Below, piece by piece: positions 26,823-36,279 of a DNA stretch of 64,000 nt. Below the pieces are notes generated by a model. That model saw only the letters and a list, made by a program, of their open reading frames with translations, was not told where the DNA came from and searched no databases. The DNA comes from Metabacillus sediminilitoris (lineage in GTDB: Bacteria; Bacillota; Bacilli; Bacillales; Bacillaceae): contig NZ_CP046266.1 in NCBI RefSeq assembly GCF_009720625.1, forward strand, positions 629,501-693,500, given 5' to 3'. The translations under genes were made by a program, and so were the position numbers. Position 1 is the stretch's first letter, and each line of letters begins with the position of its first letter.

Positions 26823-27956
26823 ATGAATATTGAACAGTTTAAGCAAGAAGTGATTGCTTATAGTAAGGAGATCGGTATTGATAAGATCGGCTTTACAAGT
26901 GCAAATATGTTTGAGGAGCTCAAGCAACGTCTGATTAAGCAGCAGGAACTCGGCTATCAATCTGGTTTTGAGGAGTCTGACATTGAGAAAAGGGTCACGC
27001 CAATAAAGCTTTTGCCAAAAGCTAGTTCAATTATTTCCATTGCGCTTGCTTACCCTTCTAAGATGAAAGATGCTCCGAGAAGTACGAGAGAAGACCGCCG
27101 TGGCATATTCTGCCGTGCTTCTTGGGGACAGGATTATCATACAGTCCTTCGCGATCGTTTAAGTAAATTGGAGGCATTTTTAAAAGAAAAGGTGCCTGAT
27201 ATCCAAGTGAAATCGATGGTTGATACAGGAGAGCTTTCAGACAGGGCGGTAGCAGAGCGAGCCGGCATCGGCTGGAGCGGTAAAAACTGTGCCATTATTA
27301 CACCTGAATTCGGATCATATGTTTATTTAGGAGAAATGATTACAAATTTCCCGTTTCCTCCAGATACACCAATGGAGGATCAGTGTGGGAGCTGTAGAAA
27401 ATGCTTAGATGTTTGTCCGACTGGTGCACTCGTACAAGGCGGGCAGCTTGATTCGTCAAAATGTATTGCATTTTTAACGCAAACAAAAGGATTTTTACCT
27501 GATGAATATAGAACAAAGATTGGAAATCGTATTTATGGGTGTGATACATGTCAAACGGTTTGTCCTGTCAATAAAGGAAAGGACTTTCATTTTCATAAGG
27601 AAATGGAGACAGATCCTGAAATCGCAAAGCCTAAGTTAAAACCACTTTTAACAATAAGTAACAGAGAATTTAAAGAGAAATATGGGCACATATCTGGTTC
27701 GTGGAGAGGAAAAAAACCGATTCAACGTAATGCCATTTTAGCACTGGCCCACTTTAAAGACACCACGGCATTGCCAGACTTAATAAAAGTAATGCATCAA
27801 GATCCAAGACCAGTCATTCGCGGTACAGCTGCATGGGCAATTGGAAAAATTGGTGAAAAAGACGTAGAGAAAGAGTTAACGAAGGCTTACGATCTTGAAA
27901 AAGATGAAAATGTAAAAGCTGAAATTACTAAGGGTCTTGCTTTATTGAATAATTAA
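26823..27956 (+). CDS. queG: Epoxyqueuosine reductase
   Basis: A 377-residue cobalamin- and iron-sulfur-dependent enzyme that reduces epoxyqueuosine to queuosine in tRNA. The N-terminal half has the family's cobalamin-binding segments (CRASWGQDYH, VDTGELSDRAVAERAGIGW). Two [4Fe-4S] clusters are set by CGSCRKCLDVCP and CDTCQTVCP (about residues 189-245). The C-terminus is a HEAT-like repeat (PDLIKVMHQDPRPVIRGTA). A GGGAGGG site precedes the ATG. It equals yhbA of the B. subtilis yhbA-yhbB-cspR-prkA-yhbH neighbourhood. Confidence 0.95.
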   Translation: MNIEQFKQEVIAYSKEIGIDKIGFTSANMFEELKQRLIKQQELGYQSGFEESDIEKRVTPIKLLPKASSIISIALAYPSKMKDAPRSTREDRRGIFCRASWGQDYHTVLRDRLSKLEAFLKEKVPDIQVKSMVDTGELSDRAVAERAGIGWSGKNCAIITPEFGSYVYLGEMITNFPFPPDTPMEDQCGSCRKCLDVCPTGALVQGGQLDSSKCIAFLTQTKGFLPDEYRTKIGNRIYGCDTCQTVCPVNKGKDFHFHKEMETDPEIAKPKLKPLLTISNREFKEKYGHISGSWRGKKPIQRNAILALAHFKDTTALPDLIKVMHQDPRPVIRGTAAWAIGKIGEKDVEKELTKAYDLEKDENVKAEITKGLALLNN

Positions 27957-27960
27957 CGGT

Positions 27961-28001
27961 AAAAAAAGCTGACAACATTTACATGTTGTCAGCCATTTTT
28001 T
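27961..28001 (+). terminator. Terminator after queG
   Basis: An 11-bp perfect stem, GCTGACAACAT and complement, with a TTAC loop and T tail; A run on the other side. Confidence 0.9.
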
Positions 28002-28077
28002 ATATAGGAAGCTTCTTTTTATCAACTTCGAGGAATAATCGATCAAATTTAATTCGATAAAAATTACAATAATAGAA

Positions 28078-28102
28078 AGTTCATCACTCTGCCTGATGAA
28101 CT
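28078..28102 (-). terminator. Probable terminator of mscL
   Basis: AGTTCATCA and TGATGAACT pair around seven bases; on the minus strand a T-rich stretch follows. Confidence 0.5.
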
Positions 28103-28119
28103 GTACAGCTTATAAGTCA

Positions 28120-28488
28120 TTACTTTCCTTCTTTTAATAAATCTCGAATTTCCTTTAATAACTCTTCTTTCGTATCTACAGCAGGTACTGCGGCTTCTTC
28201 CTTTCTCTTAAAACGATTGAAGAAACGAACGACAAAAAAGATTGAAATGGCGATGATGAGAAAATCGATAATCGTTTGAATGAATACTCCATATTTTATC
28301 TCATCTTCTCCTACAGTTATCGATAAATGGCTGAAATTGATTCCTCCCATAAGTAGTCCAACGATCGGCATAATGATATCTTGAACAAGGGAAGTGACAA
28401 TTTTACCGAAGGCTGCTCCAATAATAACTGCTACCGCTAAATCCAATACATTCCCTTTTAAGGCAAACTTTTTAAACTCTTGTAACAT
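28120..28488 (-). CDS. mscL: Large-conductance mechanosensitive channel
   Basis: A 122-residue pentameric membrane channel that opens on osmotic downshock. The N-terminal amphipathic helix and first membrane helix read [21 protein letters not shown]; the second membrane helix is [19 protein letters not shown], followed by a charged cytoplasmic helix. The ATG at 28488 follows GAGGTGG; the GTG three codons earlier overlaps that site. Monocistronic on the minus strand, unlike its neighbours. Confidence 0.96.
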   Translation of the reverse strand: MLQEFKKFALKGNVLDLAVAVIIGAAFGKIVTSLVQDIIMPIVGLLMGGINFSHLSITVGEDEIKYGVFIQTIIDFLIIAISIFFVVRFFNRFKRKEEAAVPAVDTKEELLKEIRDLLKEGK

Positions 28489-28623
28489 ATATACCACCTC
28501 TTCTTAGATAAGTTCTTTATTAGTATAAAGATATTTGTGAGTGAGGACAAATCGAAAGATCCCTATGTAAAATATTTTAGCGACATTTCTGTCCTGCTTA
28601 TACATACCTTGTAATAAAAAGGG

Positions 28624-29529
28624 ATGGTGGTGAAGTTGTTGAAGCAAATTCTTTCTGAGTGGAATGAAATGAAGCTGGATATGCTTATTAATAAGAAGAA
28701 AGTAAGGGATCAAAGAAATGATTATGATTTACAAGTACTCGAACGAAAACAACAATTAAGTGAAAGAAGAAAGACTGAGATTGTTAAGGGGAGCGCAAAG
28801 GTAAAAATTATAAAAGTGGAAGAAGTATCACATGATTTAAAGGATGCTTTGTATACATGTCACTTCAAATGGTTAAACAAACAACAAGATTCCTTTTATC
28901 TCGAGGAACGTATTGAACAACGAAAGGCACGCTTTTATCGAGATGAAATCGTAGATGACCATCTTATTGAAAAAAACAGCAATGATTATGTTCCTGCTAT
29001 TGAACTTGAAGAAGCAAGAAGCAAGGAGTCCTTCACATATGATCGCCTTGCAGCTGTACAATATGCTGAACGTTGGTGGAATAGTCCAAATCCTGCCTAT
29101 ATAAACTTTGAAGTAAATTGTACGAATTTTATCTCACAATGCCTTCACGCGGGTGGAGCTTCAATGAGAGGATATCCAAATCGATCATCAGGCTGGTGGA
29201 TGCAGCACAATAATTGGAGCTATAGCTGGTCTGTTGCGAACTCAATGAGAATTTTTTTAACAAATTCTAAAGCTGGACTAAGAGCTGAAAAAGTAGAGTC
29301 TGCTGAGCAATTAATGCCAGGGGATGTTATTTGCTATGATTTTCAGGGAGATGGGCGCTATGATCACACAACATTTGTTGTGGCCAAGGACCAAGAAAAT
29401 ATGCCATTAGTGAATGCCCAAACGTATAATAGCCGGATGCGATATTGGTCATATGAGGATTCTACAGCTTACACACCAAACATAAAGTATATGTTTTTCC
29501 GAATCATTGATGATACGAGTTCAAAATAA
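28624..29529 (+). CDS. yhbB: Putative amidase-domain protein, YhbB-like
   Basis: A 301-residue protein. The N-terminal ~130 residues are highly charged and probably helical; residues 140-300 are the putative amidase domain (PF12671 type) with AAVQYAERWWNSPNP, the likely nucleophile Cys in VNCTNFISQCLHAGG, PGDVICYDFQGDG and the His of YDHTTFVV. No signal peptide is seen. The exact start is uncertain; TTG codons at 28636 or 28639 behind GGTGGTG are alternatives. Its place between queG and trmL matches B. subtilis yhbB. The substrate, perhaps cell-wall peptide, is not known. Confidence 0.85.
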   Translation: MVVKLLKQILSEWNEMKLDMLINKKKVRDQRNDYDLQVLERKQQLSERRKTEIVKGSAKVKIIKVEEVSHDLKDALYTCHFKWLNKQQDSFYLEERIEQRKARFYRDEIVDDHLIEKNSNDYVPAIELEEARSKESFTYDRLAAVQYAERWWNSPNPAYINFEVNCTNFISQCLHAGGASMRGYPNRSSGWWMQHNNWSYSWSVANSMRIFLTNSKAGLRAEKVESAEQLMPGDVICYDFQGDGRYDHTTFVVAKDQENMPLVNAQTYNSRMRYWSYEDSTAYTPNIKYMFFRIIDDTSSK

Positions 29530-29606
29530 TAATGGTATAATATCTAATAGTAAAATAAGGCAAAGCTTCACTAAGCTCCCTTTTAGAAATTGATGAGGTG
29601 AAAACA

Positions 29607-30080
29607 TTGGCTTTACATGTAGTTTTATATCAACCAGAGATTCCTGCCAACACAGGAAATATTGCACGTTCATGTGCAGCAACTAATACAACTCTTCATT
29701 TAATCCGTCCATTAGGCTTCTCAACGGATGATAAAATGTTAAAACGAGCTGGATTAGACTATTGGGAATTTGTTCATGTTGTCTATCATGATTCATTAGA
29801 TGAATTATTTGAAGCACACAAAGATGCAGAATTTTTCTTTTTAACAAAATTCGGTAAGCAACCACACACAACATTTGATTATAGTGATGTAGAAAAAGAT
29901 TATTTCTTTGTGTTTGGACGCGAGACAACTGGACTGCCTAAGGATGTTATTGAGGCGAATATGGATAAATGCTTACGTTTGCCAATGACAGAAAATGTGC
30001 GTTCATTGAATCTTTCCAATACTGCAGCCATTTTAATTTATGAAGCGCTAAGACAACAAGATTATCCTGGATTAAAATAA
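29607..30080 (+). CDS. trmL: tRNA (cytidine/uridine(34)-2'-O)-methyltransferase
   Basis: A 157-residue SPOUT-class methyltransferase (CspR/YibK) that methylates the ribose of the wobble nucleotide in certain leucine tRNAs. SPOUT motifs are seen: PEIPANTGNIARSCAATNT at the N-terminus, FGRETTGLP, and the C-terminal knot LRLPMTENVRSLNLSN. The TTG at 29607 is six bases after GAGGTG and gives the usual MALHVVLYQ start; the GTG at 29598 is part of the ribosome site. Named cspR in B. subtilis. Confidence 0.95.
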   Translation: MALHVVLYQPEIPANTGNIARSCAATNTTLHLIRPLGFSTDDKMLKRAGLDYWEFVHVVYHDSLDELFEAHKDAEFFFLTKFGKQPHTTFDYSDVEKDYFFVFGRETTGLPKDVIEANMDKCLRLPMTENVRSLNLSNTAAILIYEALRQQDYPGLK

Positions 30081-30141
30081 TAAATACCACTTGGATAGCC
30101 GGTTTGGCTAAAGAGGGGAAAAAGTAAATAATAATGTGTTT

Positions 30142-30178
30142 GGAGGAGCAATCGAAATTGATTTGCACCTCCTTTTTT
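30142..30178 (+). terminator. Terminator after trmL
   Basis: GGAGG(A)GCAA and TTTGC(A)CCTCC form an imperfect stem followed by a T6 run. Confidence 0.75.
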
Positions 30179-30380
30179 AAACTTCCGCATTCACTCATTA
30201 AAAAAGTAAATATAACTTCGAAAATAACATTCTCTCCAATCTTGATCTTTCCTTTTTTACACATAAAAATACACCCCACATGTAATATAGGATACCTATA
30301 CAACATAAGAGGTGCTTTTCTTTTGTCCCATTCTTGGGTTTAGAGCATTTTTTTAATTACCTTAGGTTGATCGCTTCTGT

Positions 30381-30473
30381 TTACTTTTTTACGCCTGGTT
30401 TGCTTTCATATCCAGCAGTAAAAATTGCTGTTAAGAACGCTAAGCTAACACCTATAACTAAGATTGTGTTCAT
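30381..30473 (-). CDS. Small single-span membrane protein (30 aa)
   Basis: Thirty codons beginning with an ATG seven bases after a perfect AGGAGG. The product is one hydrophobic helix (ILVIGVSLAFLTAIFTA) followed by a short polar, Lys-ended tail (GYESKPGVKK). Such a composition with an ideal ribosome site is characteristic of genuine Bacillus small membrane proteins. It lies in the trmL-prkA gap on the opposite strand. Function unknown. Confidence 0.7.
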   Translation of the reverse strand: MNTILVIGVSLAFLTAIFTAGYESKPGVKK

Positions 30474-30666
30474 TTTTATGCCTCCTAAAAATCATTCACT
30501 ACTTTAAGTATATGGATAGCTTTCCCTTTTCAAACTAGTTTCATTATAACGTAATCAATAGTTGATGTGAATGTGTAAGCCCTTTTTTTATAAAATTTAT
30601 CTACTTTTCTAGATGGTTGTATGAACCTTTTTTTTGCATCTAAGAAGAATGTTAAAGGACATCCTC

Positions 30667-30694
30667 GCATAAAGTGTATTAATCTGCATGAGAT
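30667..30694 (+). promoter_or_regulatory. Possible sigma-E promoter of prkA
   Basis: GCATAAA (30667-30673) and CATGAGAT (30687-30694) are 13 bp apart and loosely fit sigma-E -35/-10 boxes. In B. subtilis prkA is in the mother-cell sigma-E regulon, which favours the call. Confidence 0.35.
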
Positions 30695-30732
30695 ATTAAG
30701 CGAGACGAACGACCAAGATGAAGGAGGTCCTT

Positions 30733-32628
30733 ATGGATATCTTAAAGAAAATTGAAAAGTACAGGGAAGATGAACAGCGCTTAAAGTGGGAAGGAACCTT
30801 CGTAGAGTATTTGGATATAGTTAAGGAAAAGCCTTGGGTTGCACAATCGGCTCATTCCAGGGTTTACAATATGATTAAAGATGGTGGGATCGAAGAAGTT
30901 GATGGCAAACGAAAATATAAGTTCTTTGATCACCAGCTGTATGGTTTAGAAGATGCTCTTGAACGGTTAGTTGAAGAATATTTTCATCCTGCTGCAAAAC
31001 GATTAGATGTTCGAAAACGGATTCTATTATTAATGGGTCCGGTAAGTGGAGGTAAATCTACACTTGTAACAATGCTTAAAAGAGGATTAGAAGCCTACTC
31101 TTTAACAGATAGAGGTGCAGTTTACGCGATTAAAGGATGCCCGATGCATGAAGATCCTTTGCACCTTATTCCACATCATCTAAGAGGAGATTTTTATGAT
31201 GAATATGGTATCCGTATCGAAGGGAATCTTTCTCCGTTAAATGTTATGCGCTTAGAGGAGGAATATGGTGGAAGAATTGAAGATGTAAGGGTTGAACGTG
31301 TCTTCCTGTCAGAAGATAAGCGTACAGGGATTGGAACATTCAGTCCGTCTGATCCGAAATCACAGGATATTGCAGATTTAACTGGCAGCATTGATTTTTC
31401 AACGATTGCAGAATATGGGTCTGAATCTGATCCTCGTGCATATCGTTTTGACGGTGAATTAAACAAAGCAAACCGAGGAATGATGGAATTCCAAGAGATG
31501 CTAAAATGTGACGAGAAATTTTTATGGCATTTACTTTCTTTAACTCAAGAAGGGAATTTTAAAGCAGGTCGTTTTGCTTTAATCTCGGCAGATGAATTGA
31601 TTGTCGCACATACAAATGAAACAGAATATCGTTCGTTTATTTCTAATAAAAAGAATGAAGCTCTCCATTCCCGTATTATTGTCATGCCTGTTCCTTATAA
31701 CTTAAAAGTAACGGAAGAGGAACGAATTTATGAAAAAATGATCAAAGAAAGTGATGTATCAGATGTTCACATTGCGCCACACACATTAAAGGTAGCTGCG
31801 ATGTTTACAATCTTAACTCGTTTAAAAGAACCGAAGCGAGGAGATATTGATCTCGTCAAGAAAATGAGATTATATGATGGAGAAAGTGTTGAAGGCTTTA
31901 ATTCGGTGGATGTTAATGAACTCCGTAAGGAATATAATGATGAAGGGATGTCCGGTATAGACCCGCGTTATGTCATAAACCGTATCTCCTCAACAATTAT
32001 TCGTAAAGAAATACCATCAATTAATGCACTTGATGTTTTACGTGCTCTTAAAGAAGGACTTGATCAACATGCCTCTATTTCAAATGAGGATCGAGAAAAA
32101 TATTTAAATTTCATATCTGTAGCACGTAAACTTTATGATGATATGGCGAAAAAAGAAGTGCAAAAAGCGTTTGTCTACTCTTATGAAGAATCAGCTAAGA
32201 CACTAATGGATAATTATTTAGACAATGTTGAAGCATATTGCAATAAAAATAAGCTTCGTGATCCATTAACAGGTGAAGAAATGAATCCTGATGAAAAGTT
32301 AATGAGATCAATTGAAGAACAAATAGGTATTTCTGAAAATGCGAAAAAAGCGTTTCGTGAAGAAATATTGATCCGAATTTCAGCCTTTGCCAGAAAAGGA
32401 AAGAGATTCGATTACAATTCCCATGAACGTTTACGTGAAGCAATCCAGAAGAAATTATTTGCCGATTTAAAAGATGTTGTAAAAATCACAACTTCATCTA
32501 AAACCCCTGATGAACAGCAGCTTAAGAAAATCAATGAAGTAGTAGCAAGATTAATCGATGAACACGGCTATAACTCAACATCAGCAAATGATCTACTGCG
32601 ATATGTTGGAAGCTTATTAAATAGGTAA
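30733..32628 (+). CDS. prkA: PrkA serine protein kinase / AAA+ protein
   Basis: A 631-residue protein, the same length as B. subtilis PrkA. The AAA+ module carries the Walker A sequence MGPVSGGKST at about residue 100 and the neighbouring KGCPMHEDPLHLIP; the C-terminal part is the PrkA kinase-like domain. Start at 30733 after AAGGAGG; an ATG at 30718 lies ahead of that site. It acts in sporulation and has been described both as a protein kinase and as an ATP-dependent protease. Unusually large repeats separate it from yhbH. Confidence 0.96.
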   Translation: MDILKKIEKYREDEQRLKWEGTFVEYLDIVKEKPWVAQSAHSRVYNMIKDGGIEEVDGKRKYKFFDHQLYGLEDALERLVEEYFHPAAKRLDVRKRILLLMGPVSGGKSTLVTMLKRGLEAYSLTDRGAVYAIKGCPMHEDPLHLIPHHLRGDFYDEYGIRIEGNLSPLNVMRLEEEYGGRIEDVRVERVFLSEDKRTGIGTFSPSDPKSQDIADLTGSIDFSTIAEYGSESDPRAYRFDGELNKANRGMMEFQEMLKCDEKFLWHLLSLTQEGNFKAGRFALISADELIVAHTNETEYRSFISNKKNEALHSRIIVMPVPYNLKVTEEERIYEKMIKESDVSDVHIAPHTLKVAAMFTILTRLKEPKRGDIDLVKKMRLYDGESVEGFNSVDVNELRKEYNDEGMSGIDPRYVINRISSTIIRKEIPSINALDVLRALKEGLDQHASISNEDREKYLNFISVARKLYDDMAKKEVQKAFVYSYEESAKTLMDNYLDNVEAYCNKNKLRDPLTGEEMNPDEKLMRSIEEQIGISENAKKAFREEILIRISAFARKGKRFDYNSHERLREAIQKKLFADLKDVVKITTSSKTPDEQQLKKINEVVARLIDEHGYNSTSANDLLRYVGSLLNR

Positions 32629-32629
32629 A

Positions 32630-33068
32630 GCGAGACTGCCATCAGTGGGGGCATTATCCACTGATGGCTAGCGAGACTTATCGGACATTTACGGGCAGTG
32701 ACCAATCTTATTTTTTTCACTTAAAGAATCACGTAAACAAGAGGTGGAGAAAATACTGCCCGTTAATGTGGGGAAAAGCGAGACTGCCATCAGTGGGGGC
32801 ATTATCCACTGATGGCTAGCGAGACTAATCGGACATTTACGGGCAGTTACTTATCTTATTTTTTCGCTTATAGAATAACGTAAACAAGGGGTGGAGAAAA
32901 TACTGCCCGTTAATGTGGAGGAAAGCGGGGACTGCCATCAGTGTGGCATTATCCACTGATGGCTAGCGAGACTAATCGGACATTTACGGACAGTTACCTA
33001 TCTAATTTTTCACTTATAGAATAACTTAAGACTAAGAGGTGGAGAAAATACTGCCCGTTGATGAGGGA
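32630..33068. repeat. Three tandem ~147-bp repeats between prkA and yhbH
   Basis: Copies begin at 32630, 32778 and 32925 (148, 147 and about 144 bp). Each has a hairpin GCCATCAGTGG/CCACTGATGGC, the block GCGAGACT-ATCGGACATTTACGGGCAGT, and an end ACTGCCCGTTAATGTGG whose ACATT-ACGGGCAGT arm pairs with it, so each copy can fold into two nested structures. Copy 3 is the most diverged (GCGGGGACT start, GTTGATGAGG end). No open frame runs through. An inverted relative lies at 41211-41363. Confidence 0.93.
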
Positions 33069-33111
33069 GTAAAGTAAGTTTTGACATTTGTGGCTGACAA
33101 CTAATTAATTG

Positions 33112-33261
33112 TCAGCTTTGTTTGTTTTCACCTATATTTATGTCTTTGGAAAAGAATGTTTCTTCTTTAGTAGGGACTTGTCTCATTTTAAAATGTCTAC
33201 GCATATTTTCTAAATTTTTTGTCAATAAATCAAAGTTGCCGCATAGGATAGAGTAATCCAT
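33112..33261 (-). CDS. Possible small hypothetical protein (49 aa)
   Basis: Forty-nine codons from ATG at 33261 to a TGA that lies in a hairpin (GCTGACAA/TTGTCAGC, 33093-33116), which would serve as terminator on the minus strand. The product is polar and basic (LLTKNLENMRRHFKMRQ). No good ribosome site is present, so the start or the gene itself is doubtful. Confidence 0.3.
   Translation of the reverse strand: MDYSILCGNFDLLTKNLENMRRHFKMRQVPTKEETFFSKDINIGENKQS
33222..33249 (+). promoter_or_regulatory. Possible mother-cell sigma promoter of yhbH
   Basis: CATAGGAT at 33242-33249 fits sigma-E/K -10 boxes (CATA-NN-AT) with an ATA-containing -35 near 33225. yhbH is known to be sigma-E dependent in B. 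subtilis; the site itself is a visual guess. Confidence 0.3.
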
Positions 33262-33376
33262 TTATATAGGAGACAAATTGGGCGTTAAAATGATTTATCC
33301 ACGTTAATGTATGCGAAAAATTCATGTATTGTGACAATTTTTGAAAAATATTATTTATTGGAGGGGGAATTGTAAA

Positions 33377-34552
33377 ATGTCAGGTCAAGAAGAACAAAAT
33401 TTTGTTATCTCACAAGAAGATTGGACCCTCCATCGTAAAGGCCAAGATGATCAAATGCGCCATCAAGAAAAAGTTCAAGAAGCTATTCGCAACAACCTTC
33501 CAGACTTAATTACTGAAGAAAGCATCGTAATGTCAAATGGCAAGGACGTTGTGAAGATCCCTATTCGTTCACTGGACGAATACAGAATTCGTTATAACTA
33601 TGATAAAAATAAGCATGTTGGCCAAGGAGATGGAGATAGCAAGGTAGGTGATGTTGTAGCAAGAGATGGTTCACAAGCTGATGCAAAAGGACCTGGGAAG
33701 GGTCAAGGAGCAGGAGACCAAGCTGGAGAGGATTATTACGAGGCGGAAGTCTCGATTATTGAACTTGAAGCAGCACTATTTAAAGAACTGGAACTACCAA
33801 ATTTAAAGCAAAAAGAACGAGACGAAATTGTTATTGAAAATATTGAATTTAATGATATTAGACGTACTGGATTAATGGGGAATATTGATAAGAAACGCAC
33901 AATGCTATCTGCTTACAAACGCAATGCGATGTCTGGGAAAAATAGTTTTCACCCAATTTTTCCTGAAGATCTAAAATATAAAACTTGGAATGAAGTTGTA
34001 AAGCCTGAATCAAAGGCAGTCGTGATAGCCATGATGGATACAAGTGGTAGTATGGGCCTTTGGGAAAAATATATGGCGCGAAGCTTTTTCTTCTGGATGA
34101 CAAGATTTCTTCGCACGAAATACGAGAAAGTTGAAATCGAATTTATTGCACATCATACTGAAGCAAAAATTGTCACTGAAGAGGATTTCTTTTCAAAAGG
34201 TGAAAGTGGTGGGACTATTTGTTCGTCAGCCTATCGCAAGGCACTTGAAGTCATCGAGGAAAAATATAATCCGACACGCTTTAATATCTACCCATTCCAT
34301 TTTTCAGATGGTGATAATTTAACTTCTGACAATGCAAGATGTGTAAAACTAGTCGGTGAACTTATGAAGGTATCAAATATTTTTGGCTATGGTGAAGTCA
34401 ATCAGTATAACCGACACTCAACCTTAATGTCCGCATATAAAAATATCAATGATGAGAATTTCCGCTACTATATCCTCAAACAAAAGACAGATGTTTTCCA
34501 AGCGATGAAAAGTTTCTTCAAAAAAGAAGAAGACGATAAGTTGTACGCGTAA
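33377..34552 (+). CDS. yhbH: Sporulation protein YhbH (DUF444)
   Basis: A 391-residue cytoplasmic protein of the YhbH/DUF444 family. The N-terminal half is polar with a Gly/Asp-rich linker ([11 protein letters not shown]). The C-terminal half is a von Willebrand A-like domain with a MIDAS motif MMDTSGSMG. Start at 33377 after GGAGGGGG; the frame is open 12 codons earlier. In many bacteria prkA, yhbH and spoVR are neighbours and work in the same stress or sporulation process; spoVR is not in this window. B. subtilis yhbH mutants have spore defects. Confidence 0.95.
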   Translation: MSGQEEQNFVISQEDWTLHRKGQDDQMRHQEKVQEAIRNNLPDLITEESIVMSNGKDVVKIPIRSLDEYRIRYNYDKNKHVGQGDGDSKVGDVVARDGSQADAKGPGKGQGAGDQAGEDYYEAEVSIIELEAALFKELELPNLKQKERDEIVIENIEFNDIRRTGLMGNIDKKRTMLSAYKRNAMSGKNSFHPIFPEDLKYKTWNEVVKPESKAVVIAMMDTSGSMGLWEKYMARSFFFWMTRFLRTKYEKVEIEFIAHHTEAKIVTEEDFFSKGESGGTICSSAYRKALEVIEEKYNPTRFNIYPFHFSDGDNLTSDNARCVKLVGELMKVSNIFGYGEVNQYNRHSTLMSAYKNINDENFRYYILKQKTDVFQAMKSFFKKEEDDKLYA

Positions 34553-34565
34553 TAAATAATCTTAG

Positions 34566-34594
34566 CCCTTACCAAGTATTGGTGGGGTTTTTTA
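34566..34594 (+). terminator. Terminator after yhbH
   Basis: CC-ACCAA and TTGGT-GG pair around GTA, followed by TTTTTTATT. Confidence 0.7.
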
Positions 34595-34682
34595 TTAGGT
34601 AATTTTAAACACTAAGAAGGAGAATAAGCTTATCGTACTGGGTATGCTAAAACGTAATTGCTCGATCCGGAGGTTGGTGTTA

Positions 34683-36014
34683 TTGGCAATTGAAATATTC
34701 ATTCTAATCGTTCTTATCATCGTCAATGCATTTTTTGCTGCATCAGAGATTGCATTGATTTCATTAAATGATAATAAAGTAAAACTCCTGGCTGAAAGTG
34801 GAGATAAAAAAGCAAAATTGCTGCATAGTCTCTTATCTGAACCAAGCCGCTTTCTTGCTACTATTCAAATTGGTATTACATTAGCTGGATTCTTAGCAAG
34901 TGCGTTTGCTGCCGAAAGCTTTGCCGGAAGATTAGCTGAATTGTTGTATGAATGGGGAGTTCCTGTTTCCAAAGAAGTTCTCGGGACAATATCCGTTATT
35001 GTGATAACCCTTGTTCTTTCTTACTTTACTTTGGTTTTAGGTGAGCTTGTACCAAAGCGGCTTGCATTGCAAAAGGCAGAACCAATTTCAAACTTTGCGG
35101 TTTTACCTCTGACGTTTCTATCCAAAATTTCATCTCCTTTTGTAAAATTATTAACGATCTCAATGAACTTTATTGTCAGACTATTCGGTGTTGATCCAGA
35201 TGCTGAAGATGAAAATGTAACAGAAGAAGAAATTAGGATGATGGTTGATGTCGGGAAGGAAAGAGGTACAATTCAGGAAGCAGAAAAAGTAATGATCAAT
35301 AATATTTTTGAATTGGATAATAAAACAGTATCTGATATTATGACACATCGGACAAATATCATTGCAATCCCACTTAACTATGGCTTAATAGAAACAGTAC
35401 GATTAGTGAATGTCGAAAAATACACAAGATTTCCTGTGTATGAAGGTGATATAGATCATATTGTTGGAATCCTGCATGTAAAAGATTTAATACAATTTAT
35501 AGAAAACTGTGAAGAAAATAATTTTCACTTAAAGGAATTGCTTAGAGATCCATATTTTGTTTTGGAATCTAAACGAATAGATGAATTGTTTAAACAGATG
35601 CAAATGTATAATATTCATATGGCGATTGCGATTGATGAATACGGTGGAACAGATGGAGTCGTAACAATTGAGGATGTCATTGAAGAAATTGTTGGAAATA
35701 TTTTCGACGAGTATGATGATCGTGAAATAGATGACGAAGAGATTACCATGCTTGATCAACATACGTATTTGATACCTGGAACAACAAATTTATATGTTGT
35801 TGAAGATTTATTAAAGATCGAGTTCCCATCAGAGGATTATGATACGATAAGTGGCTTTGTTATTGGACAGTTAGGATATATTCCTAATGAGATTGAAAAA
35901 CCTGAAATTGAATTTGAAAACATTCGCTTTTCTGTTGAAGAAATGGATGATAAACGAATTTTGCAATTAAGAGTAAAAGTACTAGAAAAGAAAGAGTCTG
36001 ATGGAATAGAGTAA
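34683..36014 (+). CDS. CNNM/CorC-type (HlyC/CorC) membrane transporter
   Basis: A 443-residue protein. Order: DUF21/CNNM membrane domain (first helix FILIVLIIVNAFFAASEIAL, then TIQIGITLAGFLASAFAAES and LVLGELVPKRLAL), two CBS domains (VSDIMTHRTNI, MAIAIDEYGGTDGVVTIEDV) and a C-terminal CorC/HlyC domain. TTG at 34683 is eight bases after GGAGGT and removes a spurious N-terminal extension. Members export or transport Mg2+/Co2+ or other cations; older annotation as hemolysin is misleading. Confidence 0.88.
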   Translation: MAIEIFILIVLIIVNAFFAASEIALISLNDNKVKLLAESGDKKAKLLHSLLSEPSRFLATIQIGITLAGFLASAFAAESFAGRLAELLYEWGVPVSKEVLGTISVIVITLVLSYFTLVLGELVPKRLALQKAEPISNFAVLPLTFLSKISSPFVKLLTISMNFIVRLFGVDPDAEDENVTEEEIRMMVDVGKERGTIQEAEKVMINNIFELDNKTVSDIMTHRTNIIAIPLNYGLIETVRLVNVEKYTRFPVYEGDIDHIVGILHVKDLIQFIENCEENNFHLKELLRDPYFVLESKRIDELFKQMQMYNIHMAIAIDEYGGTDGVVTIEDVIEEIVGNIFDEYDDREIDDEEITMLDQHTYLIPGTTNLYVVEDLLKIEFPSEDYDTISGFVIGQLGYIPNEIEKPEIEFENIRFSVEEMDDKRILQLRVKVLEKKESDGIE

Positions 36015-36031
36015 ATCAAAAAACAATACAT

Positions 36032-36066
36032 GCCTATTTGATTTTTAATCAAAATAGGCTTTTTTC
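36032..36066 (+). terminator. Terminator after the CorC-type gene
   Basis: GCCTATTTGAT and ATCAAAATAGGC pair; a T6 run follows. Confidence 0.85.
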
Positions 36067-36279
36067 ATTATTGAAAAGGTGAATTTCAGAACAAGGGTGT
36101 ACTTGATTTGTTTCTATCTTTTTTCCAATTAAAGAAAAGGCAACAAAGATTAAAATAAAATGATAAAATACTTCTAATTACTTTGTACATGTAGTTATTT
36201 GATCTAAAGACTTTTCCCGCTTTGAGATGGATAATATAAAGATATTTGTACATTCATTAAATCTATTGGAGGGATAGCG

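Noticed and set aside
29947..30306. 119-residue minus-strand frame over the end of trmL
   Set aside because: Overlaps trmL and its terminator, lacks a ribosome site, and the product is not protein-like.
32630..33068. Possible CRISPR or insertion sequence
   Set aside because: Repeats are 147 bp, directly adjoining, without spacers, transposase or target duplications.
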